From Pseudomonadota bacterium (GTDB taxonomy: Bacteria > Pseudomonadota > Gammaproteobacteria > Xanthomonadales > Ahniellaceae), in assembly GCA_022705045.1 (NCBI GenBank), contig JAKJFE010000006.1:1-44574 (forward strand): a stretch of 44,574 nt of DNA, given 5' to 3'. Shown here piece by piece: positions 32,387 through 40,688 of the stretch. Every line of letters starts with the position of its first letter. Within the stretch, counting starts at the first letter, position 1. The notes below the pieces were generated by a model. It worked only from the letters and a program-made list of their open reading frames with translations. It searched no databases and was not told the origin of the DNA. The translations under genes and the position numbers were made by a program.

Positions 32387-34795
32387 ATGGGCGAACGTGT
32401 CGACATCGCGGTGGTCGGATCCGGCCCGGGCGGACTCAGCGCAGCCGCGCGCGCCGCCGAACTGGGCGTGTCGCATGTGCTGCTGGAGGCCGCGCCGCAT
32501 CTGTCGAACACGATCTTCCGCTACCAGAAGGGCAAGCATGTGATGGACGAGCCGGGCATCCTGCCCTTGCGCTCGCCCCTGCCCTTCAAGGCCGGCAGCC
32601 GCGAAAACATCCTGCGCGACTGGAACGCTGGCGTCGCGACACTGAAGGTGGACGTGCGCTACGGCCACGAAGTGACCCAGGTCGCGCGCGACGCCGACGG
32701 CTTCCGGCTGCAGTGCGCGAACGGCGCGACCGTCGTTGCGAAGCACGTCGTGCTCGGCATCGGCATGCAGGGCAACCTGCGCAAGCTCGGCGTGACCGGC
32801 GAAGACCTGCCGACGGTGCAGTACCAGCTCGACGACCCCGATGCCTACGTCGGCGAAACCATCGTCGTGGTCGGTGCCGGCGACGCGGCCATCGAGAATG
32901 CCTTGGCGCTGGCGAAGAACAACCAGGTCATCGTCATCAATCGTCGCGACGAGTTCGCGCGCGCCAAGGAGGGCAACCTGCGCCTGATCCTGCGCGCCAT
33001 CGAGGAAGGCACGATCCAGTGCCTGTACAACGCGGCGCCGGAATCGGTCGAGGAACTGCGTGTCGGGCGCAAGCGTCTGCGCATGCATGTCGCGACCCAG
33101 AACGGCAAGGCGCAGATCCTCTGCGACCGGGTCATCGCCCGCCTCGGCGCCACCGCACCGCGCGCGTTCGTCGAAGCCTGCGGCGTGGTCTTCCCGAGCA
33201 AGGACCCGAACGCGGTCCCGGCGATCTCGGAGAAATACGAGTCCAACGTACCCGGCCTCTACATCGTCGGCGCGCTCGCCGGCTACCCGCTGATCAAGCA
33301 GGCGATGAACCAGGGCTATGAGGTCGTCGAATACATCCTCGGCCGTGCGGTCGAACCCGCCGACGAGCCGCTGCTGAAGGCCAAGTTCCGCAACGTCGCC
33401 GGCATCACCTCGGTCAATGCCTTGCTGGCACGCATCCAGGAACGCGTGCCCTTGTTGTCCAAGATCACGCCCCTGCAACTGCGCGAATTCCTGATCGATT
33501 CGGAGATCCGCACGCCGCGTCCGGGTGACAGGATCTTCGAGCGCAACGACTACACCAACACCTTCTTCTCGATCGTCGACGGCGAAGTCGCGGTACTCGT
33601 CGACGATGCCGGCAAGCAGCGCATCGCGCTCAAGGCCGGCGAATTCTTCGGGGAAATGGGCCTGATCTCCGGTCGCCGCCGTTCCGCGAGCGTGGTCGCC
33701 CAGTCGAACTGCCTGCTGATCGAAACGCCGCGCCGATCGATGAACCGGCTGATCCAGTCGGTCGAAGCGGTGAAACGGGAAGTCGACAAGGTTTTCATTG
33801 CCCGTGCCCTGCAGAGCCGCTTCACGCCCGAGTCCGGCATCGAGAAACTGAAGGAGATGGTCGAATCGGCCGAGATCCGTCAGTACAAGGCCGGCGACGT
33901 GCTGTTCAAGGAAGGCGAAGCCGGCGATTGCCTGCATCTGGTGCGGCGCGGTTCGCTGACGATCTCGCGCGACCTCGGCGGCAAGGAAGTGGTGCTGTCC
34001 TACGTGCCGGCCGGCAACTACGTCGGCGAAATGGCCCTGCTCGGCGAGAGCAAGCGTTCCGCAACGGCACGTGCGGCCATCGCAACCGAGACCATCCGTG
34101 TCGACGGCGAAGCCTTCAAACGCGCGGTCGGCCGCGATCCCTTGCTGCGCCTGCGCCTGCAGGCCGAATATTCGACGCGCACCGCCGCCAACCTGGCCAT
34201 GCAGCAGATCGGCGCCGGCAGCGATATCGTGTCCTTCCTGCTCACCCAGGGCGCGGGCGAAGCCACCGACATCCTGCTGATCGACGAGTCGCTGTGCGTG
34301 CGTTGCGACAACTGCGAGAAAGCCTGCGCCGAGACCCACCACGGCACCTCGCGTCTCGACCGCGAGGCCGGACCGACCTTCGCCAACGTGCACGTGCCGA
34401 CCTCGTGCCGGCACTGCGAACATCCGCACTGCATGAAGGATTGCCCGCCGGACGCCATCCATCGTGCACCGAACGGCGAAGTCTTCATCGCCGACAACTG
34501 CATCGGCTGCGGCAACTGCGAACGCAATTGTCCGTATGGCGTGATCCACATGGCCGCCAAGCCGCCGAAGAAGCCCGGGCTGCTGCAATGGCTGATGTTC
34601 GGGCGCGGCCCGGGGCCTGGCGAATCGCCCTACGACCCGCTGAAGCCGCCCTCGCCGGCCGAGAAGAAAGCCGTGAAGTGCGACATGTGCAAGGACCTCG
34701 GCGGCGGCCCGGCTTGCGTGCGTGCGTGCCCGACGGGCGCGGCGCTGCGCATCGGCCCGGATGAATTCATCGCCTACGCGCAGTCCCGCCGATGA
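32387..34795 (+). CDS. FAD/NAD(P) oxidoreductase fused to two cNMP-binding domains and a 16-Cys ferredoxin
   Basis: 802 aa, cytoplasmic. Residues 1-325: a two-Rossmann flavoprotein (VVGSGPGGLSAA at 9-20 for FAD, VVGAGDAAIENA at 161-172 for NAD(P)), thioredoxin-reductase/YpdA-like but lacking a redox CxxC. Residues ~355-465 and ~480-590: two cyclic-nucleotide-binding domains with intact phosphate cassettes (GEMGLISGRRRSAS at 422-435; GEMALLGESKRSAT at 547-560). Residues ~630-802: four cysteine groups (637/640/643/647, 674/677/682/686, 705/708/711/715, 765/768/777/781), the DmsB/HybA pattern for four 4Fe-4S clusters. Probable role: NAD(P)H-linked electron entry or exit, gated by cAMP or cGMP, docking on the membrane partner encoded next (ATGA overlap). 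Confidence 0.9.
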   Translation: MGERVDIAVVGSGPGGLSAAARAAELGVSHVLLEAAPHLSNTIFRYQKGKHVMDEPGILPLRSPLPFKAGSRENILRDWNAGVATLKVDVRYGHEVTQVARDADGFRLQCANGATVVAKHVVLGIGMQGNLRKLGVTGEDLPTVQYQLDDPDAYVGETIVVVGAGDAAIENALALAKNNQVIVINRRDEFARAKEGNLRLILRAIEEGTIQCLYNAAPESVEELRVGRKRLRMHVATQNGKAQILCDRVIARLGATAPRAFVEACGVVFPSKDPNAVPAISEKYESNVPGLYIVGALAGYPLIKQAMNQGYEVVEYILGRAVEPADEPLLKAKFRNVAGITSVNALLARIQERVPLLSKITPLQLREFLIDSEIRTPRPGDRIFERNDYTNTFFSIVDGEVAVLVDDAGKQRIALKAGEFFGEMGLISGRRRSASVVAQSNCLLIETPRRSMNRLIQSVEAVKREVDKVFIARALQSRFTPESGIEKLKEMVESAEIRQYKAGDVLFKEGEAGDCLHLVRRGSLTISRDLGGKEVVLSYVPAGNYVGEMALLGESKRSATARAAIATETIRVDGEAFKRAVGRDPLLRLRLQAEYSTRTAANLAMQQIGAGSDIVSFLLTQGAGEATDILLIDESLCVRCDNCEKACAETHHGTSRLDREAGPTFANVHVPTSCRHCEHPHCMKDCPPDAIHRAPNGEVFIADNCIGCGNCERNCPYGVIHMAAKPPKKPGLLQWLMFGRGPGPGESPYDPLKPPSPAEKKAVKCDMCKDLGGGPACVRACPTGAALRIGPDEFIAYAQSRR

Positions 34796-35700
34796 GCATG
34801 CGCGATTCCATGCTGAGTTTTGCCGGCGCCCGCTATCTCTGGGTGGCGCTGGTGCTGGTCGTGGCCAGTGTCGTCGCCTACCTCTGGCACGACCCGATCG
34901 GCGTGCCCAATGGCGGCACCTGGCTCGGCTACACGCTCGGCACGATCGGCGCCCTGCTGATCGTCTGGCTGATGCTGCTCGGCATCCGCAAGCGCCGCTA
35001 CGGCAATCGCTTCGGCACGATGCTGGGCTGGGCCTCGGCACACGTGTACCTGGGCACCGCGCTGATCGCCATCGCCTTCCTGCATTCGGGTTTCCAGGTC
35101 GGATTGAACATCCACACGCTGGCGCTGGTGCTGATGCTGCTCGTGATCGCCAGCGGCATGTTCGGCGTGTTCGCCTATCTTCGCTATCCGGCGCTGATGA
35201 CACGCAATCGCGACAACACCACGCGCGACGCCATGCTCGACGAAATCGTCGAACTCGACCAGCAGGCGCTGGCCCTGGCGGACGCGGTCGATCCCAAGAT
35301 CCACGCCGCCATCCTGCGTTCGAACGAACGCACCCAGCTCGGCGGCTCGGCCTGGCGACTGCTGCGTCCGCGCGAGGACACCGACTCGGCCATCGACCAG
35401 GTCCGTGCCTTCCTCGAACAGAAGGACGCCGAGAAACGCAAGGACGGCCAGACCCGCGACATGCCGACGATGTTCGCGATGGTCGATTTCCTGTCCTCGC
35501 GCGCCGCCGACAGCAAGAACGAAGCCCTGCGCAAACTGATGGACGTGCTGGCGCGCAAGAAGACGGTGACCACGCGCCTCGCTCGCGACCTTCAGTTGCA
35601 GGCGCTGATGGAAGTCTGGCTGTACGTGCACGTGCCGCTGTCCTTCGCCCTGCTCGGTGCGCTGACCGCGCACATCGTCAGCGTCTTTTTCTACTGGTGA
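34792..35700 (+). CDS. Diheme b-type cytochrome-like membrane protein
   Basis: 302 aa with five predicted helices (about 14-32, 47-65, 77-97, 107-130, 275-300). His84 and His98 bracket helix 3; His280 and His294 bracket helix 5. Both pairs are spaced 13 residues apart, as in bis-His diheme b cytochromes, with one His of each pair at each membrane face. His108 starts helix 4. The positive-inside rule (RKRRYGNR at 66-73) puts the N-terminus and the 145-residue loop between helices 4 and 5 in the cytoplasm, a likely docking site for the ferredoxin part of the upstream protein. I do not recognise a named family. It overlaps the upstream gene by four bases and is followed after 7 bases by the cytochrome c gene. 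Confidence 0.75.
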   Translation: MSMRDSMLSFAGARYLWVALVLVVASVVAYLWHDPIGVPNGGTWLGYTLGTIGALLIVWLMLLGIRKRRYGNRFGTMLGWASAHVYLGTALIAIAFLHSGFQVGLNIHTLALVLMLLVIASGMFGVFAYLRYPALMTRNRDNTTRDAMLDEIVELDQQALALADAVDPKIHAAILRSNERTQLGGSAWRLLRPREDTDSAIDQVRAFLEQKDAEKRKDGQTRDMPTMFAMVDFLSSRAADSKNEALRKLMDVLARKKTVTTRLARDLQLQALMEVWLYVHVPLSFALLGALTAHIVSVFFYW

Positions 35701-35707
35701 GGCGACG

Positions 35708-37357
35708 ATGCGCTGGCTGATCCGACGCGTACTGAAACGGGCCTCCGGAGATGTCTTCGAGGACGACATCCACTTCGGCGACACGCTCAGCATCGGTCGC
35801 GGCACCGACCAGGCCGTCTACATCACCGACCTGCGCGCCGCATTGGCGCATGTCCGCGTCACGGCGCTGGGCAACGGCCGTTATCGCGTCGAATCGCTGA
35901 TCGCGGCCGGCGTGCGCGTCGACGGCACCTCGCAGATGAATGCGACGGTGGCCTCGGGCAGCAGCATCGACATCGGCGCGACGCGGATCCGCCTGATCGA
36001 ACCGCCCAACGACTTCGAAGCGGCGGTCGAGATCAGCGTGCTCGACGAGGCCCAGATCGAAGCGGCCCGGGTTGTCCCGCGCCTGACCTTGACCGAGGCC
36101 GGACTCGGCAAGCGGCGCTGGTCGTGGGCGCTGCTCGCGCTGATGCTGTTGCTTGGACTCGGATTGCCATTGGCATCGCATTACGCGCCACCCGTGCGTG
36201 ATGCCGTCGAATCCCTGCCGCTCGGTGGCCGCGCGGTGTGGGAAACCGGATCGCTGGCCTCGGCGCATCATTTTTTCGGCAGCGATTGCCAGCAGTGTCA
36301 TGTCGATGCCTTCGTCTCGGTGCGTGACGCACAATGCGAAACCTGCCACGCGCAGACTGCGGCCCATGTATCGGCCGACTTCGACCTGTCGCTCGCCGGC
36401 AATGATCGTTGCGCCCACTGCCATCGCGACCACAACGGCGCCCAGGGCCTGATCCGGTCCGACCAGCAACTCTGCGCCGACTGCCATGCCGGCATCGACA
36501 CCCGCATCGCCCACGCCGACGCCCATGCCGACGTCGCCGATTTTGGCAAGCAGCACGATGGCTTCGTGGTGTCGTTGCCGCAATGGAACGCGCAGGGCGA
36601 ATTCACGCCGGTGCGCGCGGCACTGGCCACGGCCGGCATCAAGGAACAGAGTGGCCTGGTGTTTCCGCACGACCTGCACCTCGATCCGGCCGGCATCCGT
36701 GGCGCCGACGGCGATGACCAGGTGCTCGACTGCGCCAGTTGCCACCAGCCCGAGCCGGGCGGTGCACGCATGTTGCCCATCGATTTCGAGCAGCATTGCC
36801 AGAGCTGCCACAAGCTGACCTTCTCGATCCGCGAAGCCGACCGCGAAGTGCCACATGCCAGCGTCGAGAAAGTCGGCTACACGATCACCGAGTTCTTCGC
36901 ACGCGAAGCACTGGAAGGCGGCTTCAACGAAACCAATGCCCCGAACGTGGTGCGCGTCCGTCGCCGCCCCGGCCAACCGATCACGCCGCAGGAACGCGCG
37001 GAGGCCTTGAGCTGGGCACGCGACCAGGCCCGCACCGCCATCAACCGCCTGTTCGAGGACAAGGCCTGCAGCACCTGCCATGCCGTCTCGCGCAATGCCG
37101 CGCAGGAATGGACGGTGGCACCGGTGCGCGTGGCCGGCGCCTGGTTCCCGAAGTCCCGTTTCGATCACGGCTCACACACGACGATGCAATGCATCGACTG
37201 TCACAACGCCCCGAACGCGGCCTCCAGCGAGGTGCTGTTGCTGCCGGACATCGACAACTGCCGCCAGTGCCATGGCGGCGAACACGCGACCAACCTCGTG
37301 CCGACCACCTGCATCGACTGCCACGCCTTCCACGACGCCGCGCATCCGGGGCGTTGA
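35708..37357 (+). CDS. Membrane-anchored decaheme cytochrome c with cytoplasmic FHA-like domain
   Basis: 549 aa. Residues ~1-100 resemble a forkhead-associated domain (LSIGRGTDQAVYITD, then RVDGT and SIDIGATRIRLI), normally a phosphothreonine reader; the usual Ser-x-x-His is altered (ALAHVR). KRR at 135-137 precedes a single helix (138-157), giving an N-in, C-out topology. The periplasmic part has ten CxxCH heme sites: 194, 210, 235, 256, 342, 364, 454, 495, 518 and 535 (first Cys). Many distal His are available for bis-His ligation, as in multiheme electron conduits. It is third in the operon with the flavo-ferredoxin and b-cytochrome. An FHA-multiheme fusion is unusual. Confidence 0.88.
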   Translation: MRWLIRRVLKRASGDVFEDDIHFGDTLSIGRGTDQAVYITDLRAALAHVRVTALGNGRYRVESLIAAGVRVDGTSQMNATVASGSSIDIGATRIRLIEPPNDFEAAVEISVLDEAQIEAARVVPRLTLTEAGLGKRRWSWALLALMLLLGLGLPLASHYAPPVRDAVESLPLGGRAVWETGSLASAHHFFGSDCQQCHVDAFVSVRDAQCETCHAQTAAHVSADFDLSLAGNDRCAHCHRDHNGAQGLIRSDQQLCADCHAGIDTRIAHADAHADVADFGKQHDGFVVSLPQWNAQGEFTPVRAALATAGIKEQSGLVFPHDLHLDPAGIRGADGDDQVLDCASCHQPEPGGARMLPIDFEQHCQSCHKLTFSIREADREVPHASVEKVGYTITEFFAREALEGGFNETNAPNVVRVRRRPGQPITPQERAEALSWARDQARTAINRLFEDKACSTCHAVSRNAAQEWTVAPVRVAGAWFPKSRFDHGSHTTMQCIDCHNAPNAASSEVLLLPDIDNCRQCHGGEHATNLVPTTCIDCHAFHDAAHPGR

Positions 37358-37415
37358 GCGCCGATTGCGCCGCAGGCATGCAGGCGACACACTGCGCCGC
37401 CCCCGGAGAACCTGC

Positions 37416-38522
37416 ATGCGAATCGCCTTGTGTCTGATGTTCGCGCTGGTCTTCCTGCTCAACGCACCGGCCGATGCCGGCCAGATCTACAAATGGACTG
37501 ACAAGAACGGGCAGGTCCACATCACGCAGACACCGCCGCCGGGCGTCGCTGCCGAAAACGTGCGCGGCGGCAGCGACCGACGTGATGATCCGGCATTGCA
37601 GAAGTATTGCGTCGCGGTACAGAACGCGGCACGCAAGGTCGCCTACGCCGCCCATTCCGGACGACCGATGGACGACCTGCTGGCCCAGGCGGAGGCCATC
37701 GAGAACGACTTGCTCGCGCTTGGCGCCTCTCGCGCCGACATCCGCCAGATCGTGTTTTTCGTCTATGGCATGCAATCCGGCCTCCAGCGCCGCCAGTTGT
37801 CCGAGGATCGCGTTTCGGAACTGGCGCGAGACAACTGCCTGAGCGGAAACTTCGCGATGGTTCGGGGCAAGTCGAAGAAACCCGACGCGTGGGCGGACGG
37901 TTCTGCGGTTGCGGGTCGTTCTGGCACCGGCTGGTTCGTTTCGACCGACAAGGTCGTGACCAGTCTGCATGTCGTGGATGGCATGCAGCGCATCCGCCTG
38001 CATTTCTCCGACGGCAGCGAAACCAGCGCCCGCATCACCCTGACTGACCGCGCACACGACATCGCGGTGCTCGCCACTTCTCCGCGTGAAGTACGTCCGT
38101 TGCCGCTGCGCAGCGAAGCGTTGCCGCTCGGTGCCGCGGTATTCACGATCGGCTTTCCGCATGCCGAGGTGATGGGCGTCCGCCCCAAGCTCGCCAACGG
38201 CGTGATCAGCGCCACCAGCGGCATTCTCGACGACGAGGCGATGTATCAGATCTCGGTGCCGGTGCAGGCTGGAAACAGCGGCGGCCCACTGCTCGACATG
38301 GATGGCCGCGTCGTCGGCGTCGTTGCCGCCAAGCTGGATGCCGGACGCATGCGCGAATCCACCGGCGACTTGACCGAGAACGTCAACTACGCCATCAAGT
38401 CGCTGTACGTCACCGGGCTGCTGCGCAATGTCGCTGACGATGCCGCATCGAACAGCAGATCGTTGGAAGCGCTGGCCAACGAGGTGCAACCCAGTATCGT
38501 GCGCATCGTCGCCGAGCAATGA
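37416..38522 (+). CDS. Exported DUF4124/trypsin-like serine protease
   Basis: 368 aa. Signal peptide (MRIALCLMFALVFLLNAPADA), a DUF4124 segment (GQIYKWTDKNGQVHITQTPP), a ~110-residue helical linker, then an HtrA-like trypsin fold with GTGWFVSTDKVVTSLHVVDG (His), AHDIAVLAT (Asp) and VQAGNSGGPLLDMDG (Ser). The triad is complete; no PDZ domain follows, unlike DegP. CGGAGAACC precedes the ATG. It starts 58 bases after the decaheme cytochrome gene on the same strand, so it could belong to that transcript, perhaps for cytochrome maturation or quality control, but that is speculation. Confidence 0.85.
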   Translation: MRIALCLMFALVFLLNAPADAGQIYKWTDKNGQVHITQTPPPGVAAENVRGGSDRRDDPALQKYCVAVQNAARKVAYAAHSGRPMDDLLAQAEAIENDLLALGASRADIRQIVFFVYGMQSGLQRRQLSEDRVSELARDNCLSGNFAMVRGKSKKPDAWADGSAVAGRSGTGWFVSTDKVVTSLHVVDGMQRIRLHFSDGSETSARITLTDRAHDIAVLATSPREVRPLPLRSEALPLGAAVFTIGFPHAEVMGVRPKLANGVISATSGILDDEAMYQISVPVQAGNSGGPLLDMDGRVVGVVAAKLDAGRMRESTGDLTENVNYAIKSLYVTGLLRNVADDAASNSRSLEALANEVQPSIVRIVAEQ

Positions 38523-38595
38523 ACCGCCACGCATCGCGTTCGACACGCCATCGCTCCATCCATGGGGCAGAACCCATCTGTTTCGGAAGCAATCG

Positions 38596-39147
38596 ATGAC
38601 CCGCATCCTAGGAATTTCCGGCAGCTTGCGCACCGCGTCGCTCAACACCGCGCTGCTGCGCACGATCGAAGCGATGGCCTTGCCCGGTATCGAACTCGAT
38701 CTGGTCACGCTGCACGGCATCCCGCTGTACGACGGTGACCTTGAAGCGCGCGACGGTTTGCCGGCCGCGGTCGTGGCACTGAAGGACAAGGTCGCGAACG
38801 CCGACGCCGTGCTGCTGGCGACACCCGAATACAACAACGGCATCCCCGGCGTGTTCAAGAACGCCATCGACTGGCTGTCGCGCCCGGCGAATGACATCGC
38901 CCGCGTGTTCGGCGATCGCCCGGTCGCCGTGATCGGTGCGTCGCCGGGTGGCTTCGGCACCATCCTCGCGCAGGATGCGTGGTGGCCGGTGGTGCATACG
39001 CTCGGCACACGGACCTTCCATGGCAGCCGCTTCATGCTGTCACGCGCACACACGCTGATCGGTGCCGACGGCCTGCTGCAGGACGACAAGGCGCGCGGCC
39101 AGCTCGCCGAGTTCGTCACGCGTTTCGCGGCATTCGCAGCAGACTGA
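38596..39147 (+). CDS. NADPH-dependent FMN reductase
   Basis: 183 aa flavodoxin-fold protein of the NAD(P)H-dependent FMN reductase/chromate-quinone reductase group. ILGISGSLRTASLNTALLRT is the FMN phosphate loop and LLATPEYNNGIPGVFKNAID the isoalloxazine-binding signature. It should reduce FMN or small quinones two electrons at a time. The ATG at 38596 follows GGAAGC; the in-frame upstream extension is a shadow. It is followed after 37 bases by a second flavoprotein gene. Confidence 0.92.
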   Translation: MTRILGISGSLRTASLNTALLRTIEAMALPGIELDLVTLHGIPLYDGDLEARDGLPAAVVALKDKVANADAVLLATPEYNNGIPGVFKNAIDWLSRPANDIARVFGDRPVAVIGASPGGFGTILAQDAWWPVVHTLGTRTFHGSRFMLSRAHTLIGADGLLQDDKARGQLAEFVTRFAAFAAD

Positions 39148-39184
39148 TGCGTCCACCGATCCGCGCCATCACGGGAGAGCACCC

Positions 39185-39787
39185 ATGGCCGACGATCCGA
39201 TCTATCACGACGGCATGCGCCAGCTGCAAGACGCCCGCGACACCCGGCGTATCGCCGATCGCCTGGCGCAGATGACGTGGCACAGCACGTTCAGTGACAA
39301 CGACCGCGCTTTCATCGCCGGCAGTGCGATGGTCTTTGTCGCGACCGCGGACGAACGCGGCCAGCCGGAGTGTTCGTACAAGGGCGGCCTGCCTGGCTTC
39401 ATCCGCGTGCTCGACGAGCGCACGCTGGTCATCCCGGACTACGACGGCAACGGCATGTACCGGAGCTGGGGCAATGTGCTGGTCAATCCGCATGTCGGCC
39501 TGCTGTTCCCGGATTTCGAGCGACAGCAGCGGTTGCGCGTGAACGGCACGGCAAGCGTCAGCGCCAGCGATCCGTTGCGCGACAGCTTTCCGGGCGCGGT
39601 CTTCATCGTGCGCGTGGTCGCGGGACAGATCTTCCCGAACTGCCCACGTTACCTGCACAAGATGCAACTGATCGAACACTCGACGTATGCGCCGCGACCG
39701 GACTACGCGCCACCGGTGCCGGCCTGGAAGTCGTTCGCCGAGTTCCGTGATGCCTTGCCGCCGCGGGATCGCGACGGCAAGGACTGA
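39185..39787 (+). CDS. Pyridoxamine 5'-phosphate oxidase-family protein
   Basis: 200 aa. A split-barrel flavin-binding fold with MVFVATADERGQPECSYKGG and GMYRSWGNVLVNPHVGLLFP, features of the PNPOx-like family. The conserved RYLHKMQLIEHS near the C-terminus fits proteins annotated as pyridoxamine 5'-phosphate oxidase family but not PdxH itself. Substrate unknown; heme, F420 or FMN ligands are all possible in this superfamily. GGGAGAGCACCC precedes the ATG. It probably shares a transcript with the FMN reductase upstream. Confidence 0.82.
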   Translation: MADDPIYHDGMRQLQDARDTRRIADRLAQMTWHSTFSDNDRAFIAGSAMVFVATADERGQPECSYKGGLPGFIRVLDERTLVIPDYDGNGMYRSWGNVLVNPHVGLLFPDFERQQRLRVNGTASVSASDPLRDSFPGAVFIVRVVAGQIFPNCPRYLHKMQLIEHSTYAPRPDYAPPVPAWKSFAEFRDALPPRDRDGKD

Positions 39788-39804
39788 ACGGCCGCGTCCG
39801 ACGA

Positions 39805-40260
39805 TCAATCGTCGTCGCCCTCGTCGTCCACGGCGACGCTGACCACACGGGCGTCGAAGCCGCTCACGCGCAGCTCGACCCGGGCGCCATCACGATCGGT
39901 GGCATCGGCGTCCCAGAGTGCGCCTTCGCGGTCGAGATCGCGCACGTCGCGATAGCCTTGCTCCGTCAGGGCTTCGCGGATGCGCGTGGCGTCGAGCTGC
40001 GGACGCGCATCGCGTGCATCGAAGATCTCGCCGGTCGCCGCATCCAAGGCGACTTCGCCGTGACGGCCATCGGCATGGCGCACATCGGCCTCCCAGACAC
40101 CATGTTCGCGTTCCAGTTCATGCACCTGCGCATAACCGGCGGCCAGCAGGCGTTGTTCGGCCGCAGCGCGATCACCGACCACATCGGCCGCCGCAACGGC
40201 ACCGGCCGCAGACAGGGTGGTGGCAGAGAGCAGCAACACGCAAAGACGAGAGATATTCAT
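39805..40260 (-). CDS. Exported PepSY-like protein with two repeats
   Basis: 151 aa. Signal peptide (MNISRLCVLLLSATTLSAAGAVAAA), then two PepSY-type repeats: AAAEQRLLAAGYAQVHELER with VWEADVRHADGRHGEVALDA, and IREALTEQGYRDVRDLDREG with LWDADATDRDGARVELRV. PepSY domains are small periplasmic folds thought to inhibit or sense proteases. It is divergent from another PepSY gene that heads a two-component operon, so both may be read from one regulatory gap (40261-40379). The C-terminus is very acidic. Confidence 0.8.
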   Translation of the reverse strand: MNISRLCVLLLSATTLSAAGAVAAADVVGDRAAAEQRLLAAGYAQVHELEREHGVWEADVRHADGRHGEVALDAATGEIFDARDARPQLDATRIREALTEQGYRDVRDLDREGALWDADATDRDGARVELRVSGFDARVVSVAVDDEGDDD

Positions 40261-40379
40261 GGGTGCAACCTCGGTTGGATCCGGCACATGCCGGCCGACG
40301 CAGTGTCCGCATCACCACTCACGGCGGCATGACGCGCCCGTTCACGAATGCGTTATGGTTTCCGTCGATGCTTGCGCCC

Positions 40380-40688
40380 ATGCGAACCACTGTCCTGCTG
40401 CTGCCGACGCTTCTGCTGGTGGTCCTGTCGGCCGCGACGGCGGACGAACGTCGTTCGCGCCACCACGACCACGACGATGCGCGTTCGGCCGTGGCGCGCG
40501 GCGAACGCGTCGCACTGGCGCCGCTCGTGGCCGACGCGCTGCGCCGCCATCCAGGCCGGCTGATCGAGGCGGAGTACGAGGACGGCGAATACGAGATCGA
40601 GATCCTGCGCGACGACGGCGCCATCGTCGAACTCGACTACGATGCCCGTAGCGGCAAGCTGCGCAAGACCGAAGTCGAGGACGACTGA
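40380..40688 (+). CDS. Small exported PepSY-domain protein heading a two-component operon
   Basis: 102 aa from the second of two close ATGs (40368 adds four residues). Signal peptide MRTTVLLLPTLLLVVLSAATA, a His/Asp-rich stretch (RSRHHDHDD) that may bind metal, then one PepSY repeat (LIEAEYEDGEYEIEILRDDG, LDYDARSGKLRKTE). Its stop overlaps the response-regulator start (TGATG). Small PepSY proteins next to PhoPQ-like systems are common and may signal to the sensor's periplasmic domain. Confidence 0.82.
   Translation: MRTTVLLLPTLLLVVLSAATADERRSRHHDHDDARSAVARGERVALAPLVADALRRHPGRLIEAEYEDGEYEIEILRDDGAIVELDYDARSGKLRKTEVEDD

Noticed and set aside
34311..34783. Whether the ferredoxin part might be a separate gene
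   Set aside because: The frame is continuous with the CNB domains and no ribosome-binding site or stop separates them.
32336..35203. 955-aa minus-strand frame opposite the redox module
   Set aside because: The plus strand carries conserved cofactor motifs throughout; the antisense frame is a composition artefact.
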